Source: Ruminococcaceae bacterium UBA1448
Lineage (GTDB): Bacteria > Bacillota > Clostridia > Oscillospirales > Ruminococcaceae
NCBI GenBank assembly: GCA_002329405.1
Contig: DCTE01000122.1
Location: 1-11,609 of the forward strand
Reading direction: 5' to 3'
Length of the DNA: 11,609 nucleotides
Shown: piece by piece, positions 1 to 6,456 of the stretch
Layout: each line of letters starts with the position of its first letter
Numbering within the stretch: the first letter of the stretch is position 1
Program-made: the position numbers and the translations under genes
Notes under the pieces: model-generated
Told to the model about the DNA's origin: nothing
Databases searched by the model: none
The model's input: the letters and a program-made list of their open reading frames with translations, nothing else

Positions 1-815
1 TACTGTATCTTTTCATCATAATTGCCGACAAAATCAAAGTCGGAGTGTGCAGCCATGTACGAGGTGGGGACCGGGATATTTTTATAGCGGGAGATATCTA
101 CACCGGCAGAATAATCACATTTATAGTATTCGCCTGTTGCAATCGGGAAGGTGGAAACCGCGCGTTTCCCATGATCCATAACTGCATTGACATCCGGCGG
201 AAAAACCGAAAAGGTATGTTCATTCACCGGAACTGCGGGATTTGCCCACCAGAGAAAGGTCTGCGGAAGATCTGTCGGGTTATACAGCCGTCCTCTGATT
301 TCAATATAAGCCTTGTCAGGATATAAAGAGATCTGTGCCATCCCTTTTGTCCCATACATCCTATCAATCTCACTCAGATAAACAGTACCGGAACCATCTG
401 AATTTTGCGAAAAGGTAAAGTCAACCGGCAAATAAGTCGACGGGCGGTGGTGCTGCGGCCAATTGAATTCAATACCGCCCGAGATCCACGGTCCTGTTAG
501 GCCAACCAACGCCGGTTTTATCACATGGTTATAATAGACAAAATCATAATGGTTGGTCTTGTCGTAGGCACGCTGGATCCTTCCGCCCAACTCAGGCAGG
601 ATCATGACTTTGAGGTATTCATTCTCCAGATAGACCGCCTGATAGGCAACATCCTGTTTCTGATCGCGAATCCTTTCGGTGACGGCAAACGGATATACCT
701 TTCCGCTACTTCCCTGATATGCTCTTTTTTCCAGAAACATCGGATTTTTTTCAGGCTCCATCGCAGAACAGGTCGGCAGAATTACTGTTTCCTGCCAAAC
801 TTTTACTTGCGTCAT
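1..815 (-). CDS. DUF5107 domain protein (partial, C-terminus beyond the left edge)
   Basis: This frame stays open from an ATG at 815 to the window edge, giving 271 residues with no stop, so the C-terminus is missing. An AGGAG ribosome site at 824-828 lies 8 bases before the ATG. I recognise the N-terminal DUF5107 domain from LPELGGRI (residues 73-80), a KPALVGLTGPWISGGIEFNW-type block (100-119), a WWANPAVPV block (189-197) and a GNYDE motif near 264-268. Full-length members are usually much longer and often carry TPR repeats after this domain. The domain resembles the beta-sandwich of galactose mutarotase and is commonly encoded beside glycoside hydrolases, so a role in carbohydrate processing is likely but the reaction is not known to me. 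No signal peptide is visible, so it is probably cytoplasmic. It is divergent from the AraC regulator and probably under its control. The family call is confident; the function is not. Confidence 0.85.
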   Translation of the reverse strand, partial: MTQVKVWQETVILPTCSAMEPEKNPMFLEKRAYQGSSGKVYPFAVTERIRDQKQDVAYQAVYLENEYLKVMILPELGGRIQRAYDKTNHYDFVYYNHVIKPALVGLTGPWISGGIEFNWPQHHRPSTYLPVDFTFSQNSDGSGTVYLSEIDRMYGTKGMAQISLYPDKAYIEIRGRLYNPTDLPQTFLWWANPAVPVNEHTFSVFPPDVNAVMDHGKRAVSTFPIATGEYYKCDYSAGVDISRYKNIPVPTSYMAAHSDFDFVGNYDEKIQ

Positions 816-840
816 AACTTTCACTCCTAATCTGTTCGCA

Positions 841-876
841 ATTATATTCTGGTATGCGCGTTGAAGATTCCAACGC
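841..876 (-). promoter_or_regulatory. Putative promoter and operator of the DUF5107 gene
   Basis: On the minus strand a perfect TATAAT lies at 846-841, about 25 bases before the ribosome binding site. No good -35 is seen at the right distance, which is typical of activator-dependent promoters. An inverted repeat with perfect 6-base arms, GCGTTG (858-863) and CAACGC (871-876), separated by 7 bases, occupies the place of the -35. A second, shorter repeat (AATTC at 877-881 and GAATT at 888-892) follows directly. A weaker alternative -10 (TAAAAT with an upstream TG) lies at 907-902. The elements are seen; the regulatory role is inferred. Confidence 0.45.
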
Positions 877-950
877 AATTCAAACTGGAATTCTGATTCC
901 GATTTTACCACCCGATACCCAAAAACTGAATGGCTTATATTTAAAAAACA

Positions 951-979
951 TGGACAAAATTCCACCAATATGGTATCAT
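951..979 (+). promoter_or_regulatory. Promoter of the AraC-family gene, extended -10
   Basis: A -35 element TGGACA (951-956) is followed after exactly 17 bases by TATCAT (974-979). The -10 is preceded by TGG, which makes an extended -10. Transcription would be expected to start about 7 bases after the -10, at or next to the ATG at 986, leaving no room for a ribosome binding site. Confidence 0.55.
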
Positions 980-985
980 GTCGAT

Positions 986-1897
986 ATGGAAGAGTTTATT
1001 ACAAAACAGGACGGCTTCAAAGGTGAGCGAATCATTGTCCTGCCCACCGAAGCTTTGCAGGAGTATCTGAACCACCCGATGATCAGACGTCTGTATCTAA
1101 CCGACGTCGGCTTTTTCCCTCTAGCCAGATATCATGAACGTATCCGAAAGGAGGGCATAGCAGAATACATTTTGCTGTATTGCGTGGAGGGAAGCGGAGA
1201 TATCTGGGTTAACGACAGCAGGTACCATCTTGCCAAAAATGAAGCATTCTGTATCCCAAGCAATCATCCTCACCGCTACTGTGCATCCCGGGAACAACCC
1301 TGGAGTATCCTCTGGGTCCATTTCAAAGGAGAGGATACCCAGTATTATCCTTTCGAACGGTGCCAAGTCATAAAGCCGACAGTCGCTGAGGAGAACCGGA
1401 TGATGTCCCTGTTTGATCTGCTGTTCAGCGCACTGGAAGACGATTATTCTCTGGGAAACTTTATCTACATTTCTCAGGTCCTGTCGCTGATCCTCGCACA
1501 GCTGTACCAACGCTGCAATGCCACTGCCCAAAACGGTCAAAACAAACACCTCACCTATGCGATCCGTTATATGTACCGGCATCTGCATGAGAATTTGACG
1601 CTGACACGGCTGTCGGATGAACTGGAACTTTCCAAAAGCTATCTGAACGTAATTTTCCAGAAATATGCACATCGTGCGCCGCTGGAGTTTTTTGTTCATC
1701 TGAAAATGACCGAAGCCTGCAAAATGCTCAAATCCACTGATCTGCATGTATATGAGGTTGCCCAGCAGCTGGGGTATGCCGACCCATATTATTTTTCGCG
1801 ACTGTTTAAAAAGGTGGTTGGCGTTGCACCCAAAGAGTATAAAAACGGGAATTATTTTTATCATGACGATGCGAAAATCGTCCATCAAAAGGAATAA
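986..1897 (+). CDS. AraC-family transcriptional regulator
   Basis: A 303-residue regulator with an N-terminal cupin-like sugar-sensing domain (about residues 12-115, with a PSNHPHRY turn and a WSILWVHFKG strand) and a C-terminal AraC DNA-binding domain. The first helix-turn-helix is near residues 205-228 (LSDELELSKSYLNVIFQKY) and the second near 255-285 (VAQQLGYADPYYFSRLFKK, then GVAPKEYK). The frame is open back to an ATG at 854, but the ATG at 986 is preferred. Relatives begin just before the GFKGERIIVLP block, the predicted promoter lies between the two ATGs, and the extra 44 residues look like translated intergenic DNA. No Shine-Dalgarno is visible before 986. It sits between the divergent DUF5107 gene and the GH2 gene, and is probably their activator, responding to a glycan-derived ligand. 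The stop is 64 bases before the GH2 start with no terminator between, so some read-through is likely. Confidence 0.9.
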   Translation: MEEFITKQDGFKGERIIVLPTEALQEYLNHPMIRRLYLTDVGFFPLARYHERIRKEGIAEYILLYCVEGSGDIWVNDSRYHLAKNEAFCIPSNHPHRYCASREQPWSILWVHFKGEDTQYYPFERCQVIKPTVAEENRMMSLFDLLFSALEDDYSLGNFIYISQVLSLILAQLYQRCNATAQNGQNKHLTYAIRYMYRHLHENLTLTRLSDELELSKSYLNVIFQKYAHRAPLEFFVHLKMTEACKMLKSTDLHVYEVAQQLGYADPYYFSRLFKKVVGVAPKEYKNGNYFYHDDAKIVHQKE

Positions 1898-1901
1898 CCG
1901 T

Positions 1902-1954
1902 CATGTTCAAACATGTCTGTTTACGTTATAATTGAGAAAACTCGTAAAAAAGGG
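1902..1954 (+). promoter_or_regulatory. Putative promoter, operator and ribosome site of the GH2 gene
   Basis: A perfect TATAAT lies at 1927-1932 in the gap between araC and the GH2 gene. There is no clear -35. Its place is taken by a palindrome with perfect 6-base arms, CATGTT (1902-1907) and AACATG (1910-1915). An A-rich AAGGGG ribosome site ends at 1954, 7 bases before the ATG at 1962. A nearer ATG at 1958 leads to a stop after five codons and is not the start. The palindrome overlapping the -35 position suggests a regulated promoter; which protein binds is inference. Confidence 0.45.
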
Positions 1955-1961
1955 GTTATGA

Positions 1962-3830
1962 ATGATGAGACGTGAAGCTACCATTTTAACAAACTGGCAA
2001 TTCGCAATCGGTGCATCGGAACCAAACTGGAACAATGCCCGTGCCGTGACCATACCTCATACCTGGAATGTTGAGGAAGGTACCGAGGACACGTGGGGTA
2101 CTGGCTGGTACCGCTGTGTACTTCCGGCACAGCCAAATGAAAACAAGCGAATCTTTGCATATTTCAGAGCAGTCTATCATGACGCCGCGGTATTTTTGAA
2201 CGGGAAAGAGGTTGCCCGGCATTCCGCCTCCGGGTTTACACCTTTTACTGCCGAACTGACTGGCGAATGGAACCATGACGGCGAAAATATCCTTGTAGTT
2301 CGGGTCAACAACAGCTTTTCTCCCGACCTGCTTCCCTACCAGCGCAGCTTTGACTGGGCAAACGATGGCGGCATCATCCGTCCGGTTGAACTGTGGGTTA
2401 CCGGCAGCCATTATTTTGAACGATATGCTGTCTGCGCCAAACCGCTGATCCCAACTCTTGATCAACGATGGGACAACGGTGCAGCAGCTTTTTCGGTTAA
2501 TGGCGTGATCAATGGGGCAGAAGGTGACGAGCTTACATTATCATGGGAAATGGCCAAAGGAGCTGATGAACTGGCCGGTCAACCCTTTGCAAAAGGAACG
2601 CTGGCCTGTAGAGAAAAGACATTCTGTCTGCCTGCACAAGTCTGGCAAAACATCGACTTCTGGCACTTTGACGCGCCTGCCCTTTATACCCTGACTCTGA
2701 CCCTGGAAAAAGGCGGCGTTGAACTGGATCGGGTCAAAACGACTGTCGGCTTCCGTGAGATCCGTACCCGTGGATGCCATCTCTATCTGAATGGTGAAAA
2801 TGTCCATCTCTGCGGCACAGAATGGATGCCCGGCTCTGATCCGGCATACGGAATGGCCGAACCAAAAGAACAACTGGAAAAGATGCTCCGCATTCTCAAG
2901 GAAAGCAACTGTGTATATACCCGCTTTCACTGGCAGCAGGATGACTGGGTATACGACTGGTGTGACCGTCACGGTATGCTGGTTCAGGAAGAAGTCCCCT
3001 ACTGGGGACCAGTTCCTGCCGTTGCGGGACCTGTCCAGCAAGCAATCTTTGCCCAGCAGATTGATGAAATGATCGCCGCTCACCGCAACCATCCCAGCAT
3101 CTTTGCATGGGGCGTCGGCAATGAGCTGAACGCGCAGAAGCCTGAAACCATCCAATATATCAAGGATGCGGTTGCGATGACCCATCAGCTGGATACCGAT
3201 CGTCTGGCAAACTACGTTTCCTGCACCATTTACGATGATCCTTCCAAAGATGGTTCTACCGACGGCGATATCATGATGCTAAATGATTATATGGGAACCT
3301 GGCACCCCATCTCAGAGCCGAAGCCAGTCTGGGATCGCGTCATACGGGAAAATCCTGATAAGCCAATGACCCCATCTGAGTTTGGCCTGTGCGAACCTGC
3401 ATTTGATGGCGGTGACCCGAGACGGGAATCCATCCTGCGTGAAAAAATGGCGTTTTACCGCAACTATGAAAATATTGTCGGAACGATCTATTTCTGCCTG
3501 AATGACTACCGCACCCAGATTGGCGAGGAAGGCGAAGGAAAGCTGCGGCGCCGCGTTCATGGCTCAACCGACCTGTATGGGAATCCCAAACCCTCCTACC
3601 AGGCTGTAAAAGAAGAATGCGCTCCTCTGCGAATGACACAAACCGAAAATGGGGTATTGTTTACCTGTGCAAACGATCTCCCGCATTATACGGTAAAAGG
3701 CTATTATCTGATCTGTGCGGGCAAAAAGATTGACATTCCCGAACTGAAACCGGGTGCAAACTGGATGTGTACAGAATTGAACGGGATGGATTTTCAGGTG
3801 TATCGGGCAAGCGGTGACAAAATGTGGTAA
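1962..3830 (+). CDS. Glycoside hydrolase family 2 beta-glycosidase
   Basis: A 622-residue retaining exo-glycosidase of family GH2. The order is an N-terminal jelly-roll sugar-binding domain (about 8-150, with IPHTWN and a GTGWYR strand), an immunoglobulin-like domain (about 155-265, ending VGFREIRTRGCHLYLNG) and a TIM barrel (about 270-555). The acid/base is Glu388 in GVGNEL and the nucleophile is Glu473 in PSEFG, both at the expected barrel positions. A short beta-rich tail follows. There is no signal peptide, so it acts in the cytoplasm on imported oligosaccharides or glycosides. Length is close to beta-glucuronidases (about 600), but the Asn-x-Lys signature that binds glucuronate is not seen. 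The corresponding stretch reads RVHGSTDLYGNPKPSY (about 531-546), so a beta-galactosidase or a related activity is more likely. ATG at 1962 is chosen from the ribosome site; 1965 is equally possible. The family is certain, the substrate is not. Confidence 0.92.
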   Translation: MMRREATILTNWQFAIGASEPNWNNARAVTIPHTWNVEEGTEDTWGTGWYRCVLPAQPNENKRIFAYFRAVYHDAAVFLNGKEVARHSASGFTPFTAELTGEWNHDGENILVVRVNNSFSPDLLPYQRSFDWANDGGIIRPVELWVTGSHYFERYAVCAKPLIPTLDQRWDNGAAAFSVNGVINGAEGDELTLSWEMAKGADELAGQPFAKGTLACREKTFCLPAQVWQNIDFWHFDAPALYTLTLTLEKGGVELDRVKTTVGFREIRTRGCHLYLNGENVHLCGTEWMPGSDPAYGMAEPKEQLEKMLRILKESNCVYTRFHWQQDDWVYDWCDRHGMLVQEEVPYWGPVPAVAGPVQQAIFAQQIDEMIAAHRNHPSIFAWGVGNELNAQKPETIQYIKDAVAMTHQLDTDRLANYVSCTIYDDPSKDGSTDGDIMMLNDYMGTWHPISEPKPVWDRVIRENPDKPMTPSEFGLCEPAFDGGDPRRESILREKMAFYRNYENIVGTIYFCLNDYRTQIGEEGEGKLRRRVHGSTDLYGNPKPSYQAVKEECAPLRMTQTENGVLFTCANDLPHYTVKGYYLICAGKKIDIPELKPGANWMCTELNGMDFQVYRASGDKMW

Positions 3831-3918
3831 AATATCCGCTATAAAGGTTCATTTTTTCCCATAATACCCGCTTTTTTGTCAAGAATACAAGTTAGTATTC
3901 CAAAACCGGACTATGCAA

Positions 3919-3950
3919 AAGGGACGACAGCTTTCCAGCTGCCGTCCCTT
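3919..3950. terminator. Bidirectional rho-independent terminator
   Basis: A long hairpin has arms 3919-3932 and 3937-3950, with a TTCC loop and a single A/C mismatch in a stem of 14 positions (GGGACG and CAGCT segments). On the minus strand the arm ends in CCCTTTT, a usable U-run for the redox operon. On the plus strand it is followed by TTATTGT, a weaker tail for the GH2 gene. It lies between two convergent genes, where a shared terminator is expected. Confidence 0.75.
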
Positions 3951-3954
3951 ATTG

Positions 3955-4014
3955 TCAATCGGAACGATATACAGAAATATCAGCGATACGCACACCATCG
4001 CTCTTCTTAACCAT
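3955..4014 (-). CDS. Possible 19-residue small ORF or gene remnant
   Basis: Between the SDR stop and the terminator hairpin, the minus strand holds an ATG at 4014 followed by 18 more codons and TGA at 3957-3955. The peptide ends in VRIADISVYRSD. The frame is open upstream to a TGA at 4035, giving 25 codons in all. A GAGGAG at 4029-4034 could be a ribosome site, but it is 14 bases from the ATG, which is too far to be convincing. The residue composition looks like the C-terminal end of a real protein, so this may be a leftover of a deleted gene. I cannot assign a family. Confidence 0.2.
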   Translation of the reverse strand: MVKKSDGVRIADISVYRSD

Positions 4015-4040
4015 CAACGGCTTCCAATCTCCTCACAAAA

Positions 4041-4865
4041 TTACGGCTTCAACGGCCCATAAAAATAGGAAGCAGTTGCTCCACAGTCAATGAGAACGTC
4101 GGTGCCGGTAATATAGGTGCCTTTATGGCTCATCAGCAATTCCGCCACATTGGCAACTTCGTCTGCCGTCCCCGGTCGCCCAGCAGGACACTTTGCGAAC
4201 ATATTCTTGTAAAAATCCCCTCGTGGACCGTTAAACTCGTCAATCGCGAGCGGTGTAACAATAATTCCCGGAGAAATGGAATTGATTCGGGCCCCTTTCG
4301 CACCCCATTTGACAGACTCTGCCATAACACGCTTTTCATTGCACCGCTTGGCAAGCTGATATGCGTGCAGGGTATCCCGGATATTTTTTGGCTGGAGCAG
4401 CGGCAGTTTTAAAAGTTCCCCGGTAGGAGTACAGGCCAGCTGCTCATCCTCCTCAGGTGTCAGGGCCGGCATACGGTGGCCGGACTGGCTGGAAATAGTC
4501 ACACCCACACCACCGGGAGCAATCACTTTGCCAACCTCTTCCAACAGAACGGCAGTCCCATACAGATCAACCATTAAAATCGTTTCGATAGATGCCTGAC
4601 TTGGAGAAACGCCAGCAGCATTGACCAGCATGGTAATGTTACCGTACGTCTGTGCCTGCGCAATAATCCTATGGATGGATATCCGGCTGGAAAGGTCCAT
4701 TTCTGCTGGCGTAGCATCAAAACCGGCATCATTCATGATTTTGGAGATGGTATTCGCGTTCTCCAGCTTTTTATCGCCGACAACAATTTTCATACCATAT
4801 CCCATCCGGCGGGCAATGGCCATCCCAATCTGGCCGGCACCAATTAATAACATGACATCTTTCAC
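4041..4865 (-). CDS. Short-chain dehydrogenase/reductase (SDR)
   Basis: A 274-residue NAD(P)-dependent oxidoreductase with a Rossmann fold. The cofactor loop is GAGQIG (residues 9-14), strand 4 carries NAAG (82-85), and the active site has Ser126 or Ser128 with Tyr169-x-x-x-Lys173. SPGIIVTP (198-205) is the usual segment after strand 6. Asp31 at the end of strand 2 favours NAD(H) over NADP(H). About 40 residues separate the catalytic Ser and Tyr, instead of about 13. This belongs to a known SDR subfamily with the same insert and a C-terminus ending in a YFYGPL-like sequence. The start is a GTG at 4865 with GGGAGGG (4871-4877) 5 bases before it. It is the last gene of the redox operon, 74 bases after the aldo/keto reductase, and is followed by the shared terminator. 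The substrate is unknown; alcohol/ketone interconversion is the expected chemistry. Confidence 0.9.
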   Translation of the reverse strand: MKDVMLLIGAGQIGMAIARRMGYGMKIVVGDKKLENANTISKIMNDAGFDATPAEMDLSSRISIHRIIAQAQTYGNITMLVNAAGVSPSQASIETILMVDLYGTAVLLEEVGKVIAPGGVGVTISSQSGHRMPALTPEEDEQLACTPTGELLKLPLLQPKNIRDTLHAYQLAKRCNEKRVMAESVKWGAKGARINSISPGIIVTPLAIDEFNGPRGDFYKNMFAKCPAGRPGTADEVANVAELLMSHKGTYITGTDVLIDCGATASYFYGPLKP

Positions 4866-4913
4866 AATAGCCCTCCCATATCAATGCTTAACCTTTACAG
4901 ACAGAATCCTGGC

Positions 4914-4942
4914 ATTATATATTCTGATCAAATTCCTCTTTA
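4914..4942 (-). promoter_or_regulatory. Weak candidate internal promoter before the SDR gene
   Basis: The 74-base gap between the aldo/keto reductase and the SDR is the widest in the operon. It holds a perfect TATAAT on the minus strand at 4919-4914. The -35 at the proper spacing (TAAAGA, 4942-4937) is poor, so this may be a chance AT-rich match. Confidence 0.25.
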
Positions 4943-5917
4943 GTGCCCGCCAAATACCGGCAGATCCATTGTTTCCAACCTTGCGTCAATTGCAGCAATT
5001 TCACTGTCACTTAAAATAAGTTCTGCCGACTCCAGATTCTCCTGCAAGCGCGCCGGTTTGCGGCTTCCAGGAATGGGAATGATATAAGGCTTTTTACACA
5101 ACATCCAGGATAAAGATATTTGCGCAGGAGTAGCATTCTTTTCCTGTGCCATGGTGTTCAGCAATGTCAGCAGCTCCTGCCCTTTTTCAAAGCCTTCCTT
5201 TGTATATTGCGGCATTTTGCTGCGGAAGTCAACCCCCTGCTCAAACTTACTGTCTGCATTGTAACGTCCAGACAAAAAACCGTTGGCCATGGGTGAAAAA
5301 GCGACATAGGCGATGCCCAACTCCTCCACTACGGGAAACAGTTTTTCGTGCCAGCGTGCCATCATAGAATAACGGTTTTCCACCGCTGCTACAGGACAGA
5401 CAGCATGGGCGCGCCGCAAGTATTCTTCATTTGTTTCCGAGATACCCCACGCCTTGATTTTTCCTTTTTGTATCAGTTCTGCCATCGTTTCTGCCACCGT
5501 TTCCGGTTGTACTTTTGGGTCGATGCGATGCTGGTAATAAAGGTCAATACAATCAATACCCAACCGCCGCAGACTACCTTCCACAGAACGGCGGATCGTC
5601 TCGGGACTGCTGTCCAGAATCAGATGGTCACCGCCATGCTTCACTCCAAACTTGGTCGCAATGACAACTTTGTCCCGGACCAGCCGCAGCGCATCTCCCA
5701 CCACTTCCTCATTGTAGGCAGTGGAGCCATCGGGATAGATACCAGTATAACATTCGGCCGTATCAAAAAAGGTATATCCCATCTCATAGGCTTTCCGAAC
5801 CACCTCCGCGCCTTCTTCCCTGTTCATAGGCGCACCGCTCGCGTGAGTAATACCCATACATCCGAGCCCTACTGCCGAAACGAGCAAGCCACTGCTGCCC
5901 AATGTACGCATTTGCAT
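4940..5917 (-). CDS. Aldo/keto reductase
   Basis: A 325-residue (beta/alpha)8-barrel NADPH-dependent carbonyl reductase. Numbering from the GTG at 5926, the catalytic tetrad is complete: Asp55 and Tyr60 in FFDTAECY, Lys92 in ATKFG and His133 in YYQHRID. The NADP-binding loop is IPGSRKPARLQEN (285-297). Members of this branch (YakC/AKR13-like) reduce aldehydes, ketones and sugar-derived carbonyls. The start is ATG at 5917, residue 4 of the longest frame, because AGAGG (5926-5930) lies 8 bases before it. The GTG at 5926 overlaps that ribosome site and could not use it. Only 20 bases separate the gene from the flavodoxin stop, so translation is probably coupled. Unlike the other reductase in the operon it has no ferredoxin tail, so it should depend on NADPH alone. 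The substrate is unknown. Confidence 0.92.
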   Translation of the reverse strand: MQMRTLGSSGLLVSAVGLGCMGITHASGAPMNREEGAEVVRKAYEMGYTFFDTAECYTGIYPDGSTAYNEEVVGDALRLVRDKVVIATKFGVKHGGDHLILDSSPETIRRSVEGSLRRLGIDCIDLYYQHRIDPKVQPETVAETMAELIQKGKIKAWGISETNEEYLRRAHAVCPVAAVENRYSMMARWHEKLFPVVEELGIAYVAFSPMANGFLSGRYNADSKFEQGVDFRSKMPQYTKEGFEKGQELLTLLNTMAQEKNATPAQISLSWMLCKKPYIIPIPGSRKPARLQENLESAELILSDSEIAAIDARLETMDLPVFGGH

Positions 5918-5937
5918 TTCTTTCACCTCTCAGTTGT

Positions 5938-6444
5938 TTATCGGTTCAGCCAACACAGCACAATATCTCTGCTGCCCTCCACATCGGAACCGCAGATTGC
6001 CAGGCCGTCTGTCACACGGGCGCCTTTGCAGACCCGGGCAATATTCCGTTCAGTCCCGCTCAGGCCGCTGCCTTCATGGGTACAAAAAGGATGGATGGTT
6101 TTACCAGTCCAGTCAAACGCCTCCAGCAAGGTATAAACCGCCATCGGCATATCGCCCCAGTAGTTGGGGTAGCCCAGATAAATTTCGTCATAACCGTCCA
6201 AACTTTCAGGAAGCACCGCCAGTTCCGGCCGGGCAGCTGCCTTTTTATCGGCCAACGCCTGCCCGGTGCAACGCTTATAGCTGGAAGAATACGGGATTTT
6301 CTGCTCAACTTTGAACAGCTCTCCGCCGACAGCTTCCGCGATCATCTTTGCAACCTTTTCCGTGTTGCCCACTGCAACACTGCGGTATTGGCCGCCAAAA
6401 TAATTCTCACCGGCCCGTGAGTAAAAGATAACCAGTTTGGCCAT
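5938..6444 (-). CDS. Flavodoxin
   Basis: A 168-residue flavodoxin-fold protein of the Flavodoxin_4 kind found in many Clostridia. The FMN phosphate-binding loop is the YSRAGENYFGG segment (8-18), followed by GNTEKVAKMIAE (26-37). The isoalloxazine-contacting loop is LGYPNYWGDMP (90-100), and CTHEGSG (121-127) is the second flavin-side loop. It is a cytoplasmic one- or two-electron carrier or a small FMN reductase. A G-rich ribosome site (GGGGG at about 6452-6456) precedes ATG 6444, 12 bases after the stop of the ferredoxin-tailed reductase. Its place between two aldo/keto reductases suggests it carries electrons to or from the Fe-S reductase upstream, but this is inference. Confidence 0.9.
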   Translation of the reverse strand: MAKLVIFYSRAGENYFGGQYRSVAVGNTEKVAKMIAEAVGGELFKVEQKIPYSSSYKRCTGQALADKKAAARPELAVLPESLDGYDEIYLGYPNYWGDMPMAVYTLLEAFDWTGKTIHPFCTHEGSGLSGTERNIARVCKGARVTDGLAICGSDVEGSRDIVLCWLNR

Positions 6445-6456
6445 GAGAGCACCCCC

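Noticed and set aside
854..985. N-terminal extension of the AraC regulator from ATG 854
   Set aside because: It would place the predicted promoter and an operator-like repeat inside the coding region, and relatives do not carry these 44 residues.
1121..1888. A 255-codon open frame on the minus strand opposite the AraC gene
   Set aside because: It lies entirely inside a clear AraC-family gene, shows no family motif and has no ribosome site; it is an antisense shadow.
3883..3900. GAATAC-N6-GTATTC repeat in the convergent gap
   Set aside because: It is short, AT-rich and lacks a T-tract in either direction; the hairpin at 3919-3950 explains termination better.
4357..4488. The roughly 40-residue spacer between catalytic Ser and Tyr of the SDR as a novel insertion
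   Set aside because: The same insert is a known trait of an SDR subfamily with a similar C-terminus, so it is not new.
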